Source of the DNA: Methanosarcina sp. 2.H.T.1A.6
GTDB taxonomy: Archaea > Halobacteriota > Methanosarcinia > Methanosarcinales > Methanosarcinaceae
Direction of reading: 5' to 3'
DNA: 64,000 nucleotides
NCBI RefSeq assembly: GCF_000979455.1
Contig: NZ_JJOY01000005.1
Location: 62,001 to 126,000 of the forward strand
The position numbers and the translations under genes are program-made. The notes under the pieces were generated by a model. That model searched no databases. It had not been told where the DNA came from and saw only the letters and a program-made list of their open reading frames with translations. How positions within the stretch are numbered: position 1 is the first letter of the stretch; every line of letters starts with the position of its first letter. Positions 1 to 8,973 of this stretch are shown one piece after another.

Positions 1-1677
1 GTCTCTCATGCCAATTAACCCTGAAAAGACCATGTCTTCTTCGATCTTCTCTACAGGGATTTCCCCGAACGAAACTTTTTCGGGAGAAAAGTTTTCTTCA
101 AGCGGGCGGAAAGAAATGGCCATAACCCGCAGCGCTTGGTCAGCAAGCTCCTTAACCTGCTCGGAGATCTCCTGTTCGTGCTCGGGGGTTAAAGCTTTCA
201 TTTCGCCGTTGAGGAAAGTCTTCGTACACGAGGCAAGGATGACCTCTGGAGCTCCTTTTGAAAAAGTCACAAGCTCGGAATCAAAAAAGTTACCCGGATT
301 GTCCTCCAGTTTATTGAAGGTAGTCATTCTCTTACTTTCGGAAGAGAAAGGGATTTCTCCAAGCCGTGGATATTTCCGGTCAAGCTCGGATTTTTCAAAT
401 CCAGCCTTTGCCGCAGCGACTACAAGAGCTGCTTCTGTCGGGTCTCCTGTAATTTTCCATCCGTCTTCTTCTTCATGAAGGTTTGAATCGTTGCAGAGAG
501 CAGCCCCAAGCAAAAGAATCCGAAGATGTGTATTGTCCTCCGGTACTTCTGAATCTCCTATTTGAAATTTTCCCTCAGGGTTATACCCGTTTCCTGTGAC
601 CTTGAGGGTCTGCCCGTTAACATATATCTTTTCAACCGTCATTTTGTTCTGAGTAAGTGTGCCCGTCTTGTCAGAACAGATAACATCTGTAGCACCTAGC
701 GTTTCTACGGAAGGCAGTTTTCTTACAAGGGCATGCCTTTTGACCATGCGCCTTACTCCAAGCCCGAGCCCTACTGTCACAACCGCAGGAAGGGCTTCAG
801 GGATAGCGGCAACTGCAAGCGCAACACCCCAGAGAAACATGTCAAGAGGGGGAAAGCCGGAAAATACACCGAGCACTGCAACAAAAGCTACAATTACAAG
901 AGTTGCCCCGCCAATCAATCTGCCGAATTTATCAAGGCTTTCCTGCAGAGGGGTTCTGGACCTTTCTATTGTCCCGAGAAGCCCGGCAAGTTCTCCAAAA
1001 GAGGTTTTCATGCCTGTTGCCGTGACAACAGCCCTTCCTCTTCCATAGGCAACTGCAGTCCCTGCATAGACCATGTTCTTCCTGTCAGCTCCTGGGGTGT
1101 CTGCAGGCAGGGAACCGGTAATTTTCTGGACAGGCACGGATTCCCCGGTGAGCGAGGATTCGTCCACTTTAAGGTTGAACTCTTTACTTATCCTGGCATC
1201 TGCAGGAATGCGGTCCCCGGTTTGAAGCAGAATTATGTCCCCGGGAACCAGTTCTGTTGAGGGGATTTTTTTTTCGGTCCCATTTCTTATTACAACTGCT
1301 TCCGGAGACGTCATGGATTTGAGAAGCTCAATAGCTTTTTCAGCTCTGTACTCCTGCACAAAACCGAGAACTCCAGCAAGAAAAACAGTAAATAAAATCA
1401 CTATTGCATCAATGGATTCCCCAAGTAAAGCCGAAACAATGGAAGCAATTATCAGGATAAAAATTAAAATACTTTTAAATTGTGAGAGGAAGAGGCGAAA
1501 GACAGAGATTTCTTCTTTTTCTTTAAGTTCGTTTTTCCCATACTCTTCCAGTCTTTTTTCAGCTTCTCCGGAGCTCAGCCCTTCCTCTGATGTCTTCAGC
1601 TCTTCAAAAACCGAGCTAATTTCCTGATCGTAGTACAACCCTGACCCTCGTCTTTTTGTAACCCGATAGCTCTGCAC
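1..1677 (-). CDS. Cation-transporting P-type ATPase (P2-like), C-terminus cut by window
   Basis: ATP-driven cation pump of the cytoplasmic membrane. Translation of the minus strand shows the N-terminal cation ATPase region, TM helices, the actuator motif TGES, the TM4 motif PEALPAVVT, the phosphorylation motif SDKTGTLTQ and a nucleotide-binding region including FSKGAPE. It is cut in the P domain at SGLIGMRD, just before the usual PPR. PEALPAVVT and the overall pattern resemble Ca2+/Na+/H+ P2 pumps rather than heavy-metal P1B pumps, but the ion cannot be told from this part. The first in-frame candidate start after an upstream stop is GTG 1677. A TTG near 1640 is possible, and neither has a strong ribosome site. 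The last third of the protein lies outside the window. Confidence 0.9.
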   Translation of the reverse strand, partial: MQSYRVTKRRGSGLYYDQEISSVFEELKTSEEGLSSGEAEKRLEEYGKNELKEKEEISVFRLFLSQFKSILIFILIIASIVSALLGESIDAIVILFTVFLAGVLGFVQEYRAEKAIELLKSMTSPEAVVIRNGTEKKIPSTELVPGDIILLQTGDRIPADARISKEFNLKVDESSLTGESVPVQKITGSLPADTPGADRKNMVYAGTAVAYGRGRAVVTATGMKTSFGELAGLLGTIERSRTPLQESLDKFGRLIGGATLVIVAFVAVLGVFSGFPPLDMFLWGVALAVAAIPEALPAVVTVGLGLGVRRMVKRHALVRKLPSVETLGATDVICSDKTGTLTQNKMTVEKIYVNGQTLKVTGNGYNPEGKFQIGDSEVPEDNTHLRILLLGAALCNDSNLHEEEDGWKITGDPTEAALVVAAAKAGFEKSELDRKYPRLGEIPFSSESKRMTTFNKLEDNPGNFFDSELVTFSKGAPEVILASCTKTFLNGEMKALTPEHEQEISEQVKELADQALRVMAISFRPLEENFSPEKVSFGEIPVEKIEEDMVFSGLIGMRD

Positions 1678-1805
1678 TCAGTATGTACTGTGCTATAATA
1701 TAAATGAGTTTAATGTATATATAGCGGTTAGACATATCGATATGCAAAGGGGTTTTTATGTAATTTGCAATTCTACAAAACCTTTCCTGGAAAAAATATG
1801 TGGGG

Positions 1806-1856
1806 TCTATCTGTTTCTTTAGAATCTATCTGTTTCTTTAGAATCTATCTGTTTCT
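1806..1856. repeat. 19-bp tandem repeat, about 2.7 copies
   Basis: Two perfect 19-bp units (1806-1824 and 1825-1843), each TCTATCTGTTTCTTTAGAA, and a partial third lie in the AT-rich divergent spacer between the P-type ATPase and the FAD oxidoreductase. They sit about 80-130 bp before the latter gene. No function is implied. Confidence 0.85.
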
Positions 1857-1936
1857 CTATCTAGAAATTTCAAGGTTGTAAATGCCAATTCTCAAAAATT
1901 AACTTAAAAATTTAACGAACAGAGGGAAAAATATAC

Positions 1937-3250
1937 ATGAAGATAGTAATTATCGGAAGCGGACTTGCCGGTTTGTCAGCAGGTCACAGGCTCTGTACAT
2001 CTAACGAAGTAGTCGTTTTTGAAAAAGATCCGGATATTGGAGGAATGGCAGCAAGCTACTGTCTGGAACACTCCGGAATAAAATACTTTATTGAAAGGTA
2101 CTACCACCATATATTCAGGAGTGATTCGGAACTTCTTGCCCTTATAAGGGAACTTGGGCTTGAAAAGCAGATGCTATGGCTGGAAGCAAAAAACGCCTAT
2201 TTCGTGGATGGTAAGAACTATCCTATGAACACCCCTCTTGAGATCTTACACTTTAGCCCTCTTTCTATTCTTGACCTGGTAAAACTTGGCCTGCTGGTCT
2301 TCAGGATAAGACTGATAAAAGACACGGCGCCCTATGATCAAATAAAGGCAAAGGACTGGATCCTCGATACTGCAGGAAAGTCGGTGTATGAAAACTTTTT
2401 TGCTCCCCTGATGAAAAGCAAATTCGGAGACAATGCCGAAAACGTTTCTGCTGCCTGGCTAATCGGGCGGGTGAAAATAAGGTCGGATAGGGGAAAAGAA
2501 GGAGAGAAACTGGGGTACATGAGAGGAGGTTTTAACTCCCTTATAGAAGCCCTGGCAGGGGAAATAACTGCAAATGGGGGAGAGATCCAAACAACTAAGG
2601 AAGTAACGGAAATTGTGATCAAAGGCAATGCCGTACAGGGAGTGGTAGTTGGCGGGGATTTTATAGCCTGCGATGCAGTTATTTCAACTGTAGAACCAAT
2701 GGTACTGGACGCAATTACCGGAGGCAAGCTTGGAGCCCTGCATAATTCCTTACAAAATATCCGTTATCAAGGGACAGCGTGCGCTTTGATCGGGCTTGAC
2801 AGAAAGCTTATGGAAGATGGGAATTACTGGTTGAACATAAAAGCCGATGTGCCTTTTGGAGCCGTAATCGAGCACACTAATTATTTGCCTTTTGAAGATT
2901 ATGGTGAGCATCTGGTCTATGTGACGTCCTATTTCCAGGACGAAAAAAGTGCTCTCTGGACGCAAAAAGAAGAACAGGTCATTGATTCTTATCTGAGAGG
3001 GCTCGAAAAAATGTTTCCCGGATTCTCAAGAGAAGGGGTTCACTGGACGAAACTCTACCGTAGAATAGATACCGCTCCTGTATACGAACAGGGATACCTT
3101 AAAAATGTGCTTCCTTTTGCTGCAGGCCCATCCGGACTTTATCTTGCAGGTATGTTCTCATCAACCAACTATCCGGAAAGGAGTATGAACGGCTCGGTAA
3201 AAGCCGGGTTTGAATCGGCTGAACTGCTGATCAAAGAAAAAGGAAATTAA
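1937..3250 (+). CDS. FAD/NAD(P)-dependent oxidoreductase, protoporphyrinogen oxidase/amine oxidase-like
   Basis: A 437-residue flavoprotein. Residues 1-35 form a dinucleotide-binding fold with IGSGLAGLSAG and the acidic end of beta-2 at FEKD, followed by GGMAASY, the usual second part of the FAD site in amine oxidase/UDP-galactopyranose mutase relatives. A C-terminal FAD-binding segment with YLAGMFSSTNYPERSMNGSV closes the family pattern. Such proteins often serve isoprenoid, carotenoid or polysaccharide pathways in archaea, but the substrate cannot be told here because it stands alone. ATG 1937 follows an AT-rich leader with GAGGG about 10 bases upstream. Family assignment is secure, the reaction is not. 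Confidence 0.8.
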   Translation: MKIVIIGSGLAGLSAGHRLCTSNEVVVFEKDPDIGGMAASYCLEHSGIKYFIERYYHHIFRSDSELLALIRELGLEKQMLWLEAKNAYFVDGKNYPMNTPLEILHFSPLSILDLVKLGLLVFRIRLIKDTAPYDQIKAKDWILDTAGKSVYENFFAPLMKSKFGDNAENVSAAWLIGRVKIRSDRGKEGEKLGYMRGGFNSLIEALAGEITANGGEIQTTKEVTEIVIKGNAVQGVVVGGDFIACDAVISTVEPMVLDAITGGKLGALHNSLQNIRYQGTACALIGLDRKLMEDGNYWLNIKADVPFGAVIEHTNYLPFEDYGEHLVYVTSYFQDEKSALWTQKEEQVIDSYLRGLEKMFPGFSREGVHWTKLYRRIDTAPVYEQGYLKNVLPFAAGPSGLYLAGMFSSTNYPERSMNGSVKAGFESAELLIKEKGN

Positions 3251-3544
3251 ACTCAGGTAAAAACTAAGTTAAGACATTCATTAAGTTTATGGTCTATATC
3301 CGGGTGGGGGAGCTGTTTCCAAATCTATTAACTAAAATAATTATACAGAGATGAAATCCGGATATAAGAACATTTTGACTCAAACAGTAGTTCTGATTTG
3401 CTGTAGTTCCGAATGACTACTTTCACTCATTTTTAATTTTTCCATAATTGTTCATAAGAAAAGTCTTCGTTTCATCCATCCTGAATGTATAATCGAAACC
3501 GAAGAAATTCCGTTATTGCTGGAAATAATTGTCGAACAGCCTGT

Positions 3545-3685
3545 TTAGGGCGGAGTGGCCGCGTGCAATTTGATTTATCGGTACTTTAGCAAAGACCTCT
3601 TCCCCGGGCCTGGATAGGGCTCGGGGACATCTTCGTACTTCAGAATCTCCGGTCCGCCAAACTCATGAATCCTTACCACTTTAAT
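3545..3685 (-). pseudogene. Remnant of a zinc-type alcohol dehydrogenase/quinone oxidoreductase N-terminus
   Basis: Reading the minus strand from about 3679 gives VVRIHEFGGPEILKYEDVPE followed by PYPGPG, the classic N-terminus of medium-chain zinc dehydrogenases and quinone oxidoreductases. The frame then slips by one base, and the continuation EEVFAKV fits the family in another frame. Nothing of the catalytic or NAD-binding domains remains. It is a short decayed fragment in a gene-poor stretch. The rest of 3251-3900 shows no convincing gene. Confidence 0.6.
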
Positions 3686-3899
3686 ATTTTCACCTCTAAA
3701 AAAGGTCTCTTTAACCGTGACTCGTATTCATCCTATCCTGTCACGGGCATCCCCCTTTATGTGTTTACCTGTAAGAACCTGAGCCAGGGCTAAAGGTTCT
3801 GGCATCCCGGGTTTTCCATGACCTGAGAACTCATCCCCGCAGCATAATTGCTTTATTTTGCTTTTTACGCATCTCTCAGGTTCACTCTGCATTGCGTAC

Positions 3900-4157
3900 T
3901 TATCCACTCCCTCTATTTCCAGTAGCGTGGGTGAATCCCGCTGGGTATCCCGGATTTAAATAATAATCAAAATTATCAACCACGCCATCCCTGTATTTTC
4001 CGTCATTACTGCGGTTTATCTCTCCTTCTGTCAGGTCCGTTGGCAAATCTCCGGCTGCAGAACCGGAATTTTCCATACACTTTATCCAATCTATGTTTGC
4101 AGCCGGAAGTACAATAAATAGAATGAATACTAATAGCAGCAAAGCTCTCTTACCCAT
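3900..4157 (-). CDS. Small secreted or membrane-anchored hypothetical protein
   Basis: An 85-residue product starting at ATG 4157, preceded by a strong purine-rich site (GGGGGGAGAG, 8 bases away). An in-frame TTG at 4160 is less likely. Residues 1-20 form a signal peptide or anchor (KRALLLLVFILFIVLPA). The short mature part is hydrophilic, with an acidic stretch and a tail rich in Gly, Tyr and Asn. No family is recognised. The good ribosome site and signal sequence favour a real gene, though it sits between two gene remnants and could be a truncated N-terminus of a larger surface protein. Confidence 0.5.
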   Translation of the reverse strand: MGKRALLLLVFILFIVLPAANIDWIKCMENSGSAAGDLPTDLTEGEINRSNDGKYRDGVVDNFDYYLNPGYPAGFTHATGNRGSG

Positions 4158-4472
4158 CAAATTAACTCTCCCCCCATCTATTTATATTTCGATTATTCTA
4201 TTTCAATTATTCCTGTTTTTCTAAAAGAATGTTTAAAACCCTGGACTTCTCTAACTTTTTAGTTAAATTCTATACTTTAAAAGAAGAAGCTAAGGACCGG
4301 AGTTTTGCGGGCCTACATTTGCTACGTCGCCGATTCTGGCTTTTTGTTAAGCTAAAAATTAATCAAAAATAAGGCGTTTTCTTCAGTAACTTTTTCAAGG
4401 CTTTTTTCCTTTTCCCGTTTTAATCCCGGTTCACTCATTCAGTAAACGTTTGTCCCTTTATTTCAGTCGAAT

Positions 4473-4505
4473 ACCCCGCTAGCTTGCTGCGGGGTGCGCT
4501 AGCGC
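4473..4505. other. GC-rich hairpin plus adjacent palindrome
   Basis: ACCCCGC (4473-4479) pairs with GCGGGGT (4489-4495) around a 9-base loop, and the perfect palindrome GCGCTAGCGC follows at 4496-4505. In AT-rich surroundings this stands out. It lies just beyond the 3' end of the minus-strand membrane-protein remnant and may be a terminator or part of a dispersed repeat. Confidence 0.55.
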
Positions 4506-4514
4506 AATTTTGAT

Positions 4515-4855
4515 TTATTCGGCTTCTTTGAGCCCTTGCCTGAACCGCAGGACTGCTGCATAGACAAGCGTAAAAAACCCGGTTGACATGATCAACCCGT
4601 TGGCAACAAATGCCCCTTCTCCCGTGAAAGGCTCCCCATTTGGACCCCTCCTATAAAGAGCATGAGGGATGCAAGGATAGGTGTAAAAAGCGGGATTCTC
4701 CCCATCGTTTCAAGAGCGTGAAGGTAATCTTCGGATCCCATAAGTTTAACTCTATCTTCCCAACCTTTAATTTTTCCATGTAGAGTCTCGCCTTCGGGGT
4801 TCAGGTAAGTAAATGGATCGAATTTAGGATGTAATTTTGCTGGAAACGTCGCCAT
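4515..4855 (-). pseudogene. Frameshifted small membrane protein
   Basis: From ATG 4855 the minus strand encodes MATFPAKLHPKFDPF and so on, through a first hydrophobic segment (PLFTPILASLMLFIGG). Around 4635-4645 the frame changes, and the new frame carries on as a sensible protein: GEPFTGEGAFVANG, then a second hydrophobic segment (IMSTGFFTLVYAAVL) and a charged tail ending at TAA 4515. The total is 341 bases, not a multiple of three, so one indel separates two well-formed halves of a protein of about 113 residues with two TM helices. No function is recognised. A sequencing error would look the same. Confidence 0.55.
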
Positions 4856-5318
4856 TTGTAACAAATTTACACAAAATCAATCCTGATTGATGAGGAAATG
4901 AAGTATTCAAATACCCAACTTCCTAACATTTGAGTTAATTTTATATAACTGTACTATTTTTTAACATACTAATTAAATTTCAAATATTCGGTGTCCAGGC
5001 TTAAAACATTGTTCTTATATCCATGAGAGCAGCGAGGTAGCCGTGTTAATTATTCGGAGAACAGTGAAATTGGAAAATTTTCCGTGAGTGTCTGGTTTTT
5101 CAGGTCTTGATCTCAAAGACCTTTCTAAAATCTGAAGTTCATAGGTAAATCAGCCTCACTATCCTAACAGGACTGTTTTCTTGATCGTTTTGAGGTCACC
5201 TGTAGCGCTTTAGAGAAGGTCTCTCCCCTAAATCTCTGAGATCCGACTATTAATTCCGATAATTGTCCGAAAAATAGGTTTCGTTACAGAATTCAAGAAT
5301 TTTGTTACGGAGTTTACC
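4856..5318. other. AT-rich leader region of the NosD-like surface gene
   Basis: No gene is seen. A GGAG ends about 6 bases before ATG 5319. A TATA-like run (TTTATATAACTG) occurs near 4939-4950, but it is too far upstream to assign with confidence. Confidence 0.4.
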
Positions 5319-7904
5319 ATGTATCAAACAAAAAGAAAAAGCATAATCGTTTTCATAGCAGTTCTCGCGTTCAATCTCGTGATTACAGGAAATGCAGCAG
5401 CTATCGCAATTACGGTAAATGACAATACAGGTCTGGCTGCTGATTTTACATCCATTCAGGCTGCAGTAAATGCTGCAAATCCAGGCGATGAAATAATTGT
5501 CAAACCAGGCATTTACGAGGAAAATATTGAAATTACCAAATCTCTGACCATTCTTTCCGAATCCAGCAACTCTTCAGATACAATCATTCAGGCAGCTGAT
5601 AGTTCTAAAGACGTTTTCGGTATCTGGGCAAATGAAGTGAGCATTAAGGGCTTTAGCATAAGAGGATCGGACTCAGCTGCCGGGATTCACTTATATGGAG
5701 TTGCTGACTGCCGCATTGAGCATAATATACTCTCGAATAATAGCTGTGGCATCGATTTTTACATGTTTAGTTCAGGTAACACTCTGATTGATAATGATGT
5801 TTCGGATAGCCTGACAGGCATCAGCCTTGGTGACAGTCAGAACAATATTCTGAGAAATAACTCAGTTTCATACTGTAGCAGTGGAATTTCACTTTTTGAT
5901 TCTCCTGGCAACACACTGGAAAATAACACGGTTTCGGAAAATGACGGGGGTATTTCTCTTACAGGTGTGTCAAACGGTAATGTTCTGGTCAGCAATACTA
6001 TAAAGTCTAACACAAAAGTGGGCCTGCAAATCTACGAAACTTCCAGTAACCTCATTTATAACAACTATTTTAATAATGCAGTGAACGTGGAATCTGAACT
6101 GGCCGCAGGGGAAAATCTCTGGAATACAACGAGATCCGAAGGCACTAATATTGTAGGCGGGTCTCACCTTGGTGGTAACTTCTGGGGAAGACCTGACGGA
6201 ACTGTCTATCCGCTGGGTGGCAGGGATACTGACCTTGACGGCATCTTTGATTCCATGTATGATATTGAAGGCAGCGGAGTCATTGATTATTTCCCGCTCA
6301 AAGAATCGAAGTCCACGGTAATTACCGTAAGCAACAGTGCAGACCAGGCTGCAGATTTCACCTCCATCCAGGCTGCGGTATACAGTGCATATCCAGGGGA
6401 TACTATTCTTGTTTATCCGGGCATCTATGTGGAAAACGTAGAAATAAATGTAGAAGACCTGGTTGTTGTTTCAGCATCCGGCAGCCCTTCGGATACCAGA
6501 GTTCAGGCAGTCCGCAGCTCGGAGGATGTTTTCTTTGTCACAGCCGATGGAGTGGTGATTAGTGGGTTCAATGTTACAGGAAACATAAGTTCCTCCAATT
6601 CCGGAATTCACCTTTATGGGGTTGAAGATTGCCGCATTGAAAACAACGAATTATTTAACTATCAGGATACTCTTCAGAACTCTGTCGGGAACTATATTCA
6701 AGGAAATAATTTTATCTTAAATCCGGGATTCGGCATCCGTCTTGATTTCTCAGGCAACAACACTCTTAGCAACAACATAGTATCATATAGCAATGCCTGT
6801 ATCCTGTTGCGCAGCTCAAACGAAAATATACTTTTTAATAACAGGGTTTCCAACAGCAGTTACGGTATCTGGGTGGATTCTTCCCTCGACAATGTACTGG
6901 AAAATAATGCTGCAGCAAACAATAAGATCGGTATATATCTGAAAGCTTCCAGCAGAAACACAGTTTCCGGCAGTACGGCATTTGATAATTCCGGGTCCTG
7001 TATCAATCTGTTGGACTCAAGCGAAAATACGTTAAGTAACAATACAGCCTCAAACAGTAGCAATGTCTGTATTATTTTGCATAACTCCAGCGGAAACATC
7101 CTTGGCAATAACAAGGTATTTAACAGCAACTATGGTATCTGGCTGGATTCGTCAAGTAACGGTAATACTCTGAATGAGAACAGGGCGTCATATACTAATA
7201 AAGTGGGTATTTACCTGAAAGCTTCAAACGAAAATGTACTTGACAATAATATGGCATTAAACAACAAGAAGTATGGTATCAGTCTATGGGATTCTACTGC
7301 AAACGAACTGGAAAACAACACCGCTTCTTACAGTGAGGTCTCAATCCTTCTGCATAACGCCAGCAAAAATGTGCTTTCCAGCAATACAGCATCTGACAGC
7401 AGTTATGGTTTCTGGCTTGATTCTTTTAGCAATGACAATATACTGAGTGACAGCAGGGCACCAAACAATAGAATTGGCATCTACCTGAAAAGCTCCGGCA
7501 AAAACATTCTGATTGGCAACAGTATTAATTTAAATTCAAAGTACGGTATCTTTCTTAACTCTTCCGGCAATAATACGTTTAACAGCAATATAGTGGATTC
7601 GAATTCAGGATATGGCATTTGCATTCTTGACTCAAATAACAATATTATCTATAATAATTACCTTAACAACACGAAAAATCTATATTCCGAAGGAAAAAGT
7701 TCAGGCAATGTCTGGAATGTAAGCAAAAACTCAGGCACCAATATTGTTGGAAAATCTTTCCTGGGTGGGAACTTCTGGGCTTCACCTGAAGGGAATGGTT
7801 TCAGTCAGTCAAATCCAGACGCCGATGGTGATGGCATTTGTGAGACAGCTTACGATATGGGTAAAGGAAACATTGATTATCTGCCCCTTGCAGGTTCTTT
7901 TTAA
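5319..7904 (+). CDS. Large secreted NosD/PbH1 beta-helix surface protein with internal duplication
   Basis: An 861-residue cell-surface protein. Residues 1-30 are a signal peptide. The body is right-handed beta-helix (PbH1/NosD-type) repeats with N-rich turns such as NNTVSEN and many N-x-S/T sites. It is built from two homologous halves. Each starts with ADFTSIQAAV and a PGD...PGIY...NVEI motif (about residues 40-75 and 343-380). Each ends with GTNIVG...LGGNFW and an Asp-rich loop (DTDLDG near 300, DADGDG near 835) that looks Ca2+-binding. Related proteins are common in Methanosarcina envelopes. The ligand is unknown. GGAG lies 6 bases before the ATG. No C-terminal anchor is seen. Confidence 0.85.
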   Translation: MYQTKRKSIIVFIAVLAFNLVITGNAAAIAITVNDNTGLAADFTSIQAAVNAANPGDEIIVKPGIYEENIEITKSLTILSESSNSSDTIIQAADSSKDVFGIWANEVSIKGFSIRGSDSAAGIHLYGVADCRIEHNILSNNSCGIDFYMFSSGNTLIDNDVSDSLTGISLGDSQNNILRNNSVSYCSSGISLFDSPGNTLENNTVSENDGGISLTGVSNGNVLVSNTIKSNTKVGLQIYETSSNLIYNNYFNNAVNVESELAAGENLWNTTRSEGTNIVGGSHLGGNFWGRPDGTVYPLGGRDTDLDGIFDSMYDIEGSGVIDYFPLKESKSTVITVSNSADQAADFTSIQAAVYSAYPGDTILVYPGIYVENVEINVEDLVVVSASGSPSDTRVQAVRSSEDVFFVTADGVVISGFNVTGNISSSNSGIHLYGVEDCRIENNELFNYQDTLQNSVGNYIQGNNFILNPGFGIRLDFSGNNTLSNNIVSYSNACILLRSSNENILFNNRVSNSSYGIWVDSSLDNVLENNAAANNKIGIYLKASSRNTVSGSTAFDNSGSCINLLDSSENTLSNNTASNSSNVCIILHNSSGNILGNNKVFNSNYGIWLDSSSNGNTLNENRASYTNKVGIYLKASNENVLDNNMALNNKKYGISLWDSTANELENNTASYSEVSILLHNASKNVLSSNTASDSSYGFWLDSFSNDNILSDSRAPNNRIGIYLKSSGKNILIGNSINLNSKYGIFLNSSGNNTFNSNIVDSNSGYGICILDSNNNIIYNNYLNNTKNLYSEGKSSGNVWNVSKNSGTNIVGKSFLGGNFWASPEGNGFSQSNPDADGDGICETAYDMGKGNIDYLPLAGSF

Positions 7905-7958
7905 TGTTCCTTTTCCAATTCTCTTTTTTACTCTTGTTTTATCTGATTTTATCTGATT

Positions 7959-8498
7959 TTACTCCCGATCTTCCTCAAGGAACTTCTGCAGCCATACGAT
8001 ATCAAAATATTTCCCATATTTAGTTCCGACTTCCCGGAACTTTCCGCATTCAATAAAACCGTGTTTCAGATGAAAGTTCAGGCTGGCTTCATTTTTTGAG
8101 GACACATTTGCAAGGAGGCTTTTCATCTTTTTTTTGCTGGCTTCCGTACAGAGTTTGTCCAGCATCCCGGACCCAAGGCCTTTTCTTGTGTGCCCTGGCA
8201 GGATAAAATAGGAAACCACACCGGTGTGCCGGAAATTCGGGAATGGAAAATATGGTCTCAGGGCTCCGAGTCCTATTATTTTTCCCATTTCTTCAATAAC
8301 ATAAAAAGGAAAATGCTCATTTCCATCCTGCTCATTTTGACTCTGAACAGCTTGAAAAAACTCGGGGCCAACCGGAGTTTCGATATACGCTGCAAAACTA
8401 TTTTCAACGTAATAGTTAAAGACCTCAAGCATTCCGGATATATCTTCGGCTGTAGCTTCTCTTATTAAATACTTTTCGGAATATTTGCTTCCTTGCAT
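7959..8498 (-). CDS. GNAT N-acetyltransferase, phosphinothricin acetyltransferase-like
   Basis: A 179-residue soluble acetyl-CoA-dependent transferase. The order IREATAEDI (beta-1), VVSYFILPGHTRKGLGSGML (beta-4 and the acetyl-CoA-binding R-x-x-G-x-G motif, about residues 110-130) and ASLNFHLKHGFIECG (C-terminal GNAT motif) matches Pat-type acetyltransferases. Such enzymes acetylate phosphinothricin, methionine sulfoximine or amino acids, and the substrate cannot be fixed. It converges with the beta-helix gene across 54 bases. Confidence 0.8.
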   Translation of the reverse strand: MQGSKYSEKYLIREATAEDISGMLEVFNYYVENSFAAYIETPVGPEFFQAVQSQNEQDGNEHFPFYVIEEMGKIIGLGALRPYFPFPNFRHTGVVSYFILPGHTRKGLGSGMLDKLCTEASKKKMKSLLANVSSKNEASLNFHLKHGFIECGKFREVGTKYGKYFDIVWLQKFLEEDRE

Positions 8499-8973
8499 AT
8501 ATAAGTAGTCTGAAAATCAGTATTTAAATTTATTTGGTCAGTCCCTGCATTTCCTTGAATAACAGATTATATGCCTGAAACTTTGCATCAAATAGAGATT
8601 TATTTCTCCACCTCCTTATTTTTTATTCTACTTAGAGCTGCTTCTAATAGTTCTCCTTTAAATAATACGAGTCGTTGCTCCACGTTTTTTTTATTGGTCT
8701 GGATTTACTTTGGCTATTTGTCATGATTTATATTTATAATTAATTTTCAGTGCGAATATATTTATATACTTATGCTATTCTACTATTTCCTGCAGGTAAT
8801 TATACAAACCCTATCCTGCGTTTCAGACCGGATTTTGATTGTTTTAATGGGACATCAGAGTTCAGAGTGCTGAGATAAAATTATTTTTCAACAACTCAGA
8901 CAAGATCCAGCTCTGAGAGTAAAAACAAGAGAAAAGGAATTTTCTCAATATATTTCTAAGAAGTGAAAAATAG
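8499..8973. promoter_or_regulatory. Spacer with likely archaeal promoter for the downstream gene
   Basis: The spacer contains no gene. A strong TATA-like element (ATATTTATATACTTATG) at about 8757-8773 would start a plus-strand transcript near 8795. This would give the gene at 8974 a leader of about 180 bases. The position is inferred from archaeal TATA geometry only. Confidence 0.35.

Noticed and set aside
8-1627. Several plus-strand frames of 129-175 codons
   Set aside because: They are antisense to the P-type ATPase, whose motifs are unmistakable on the minus strand.
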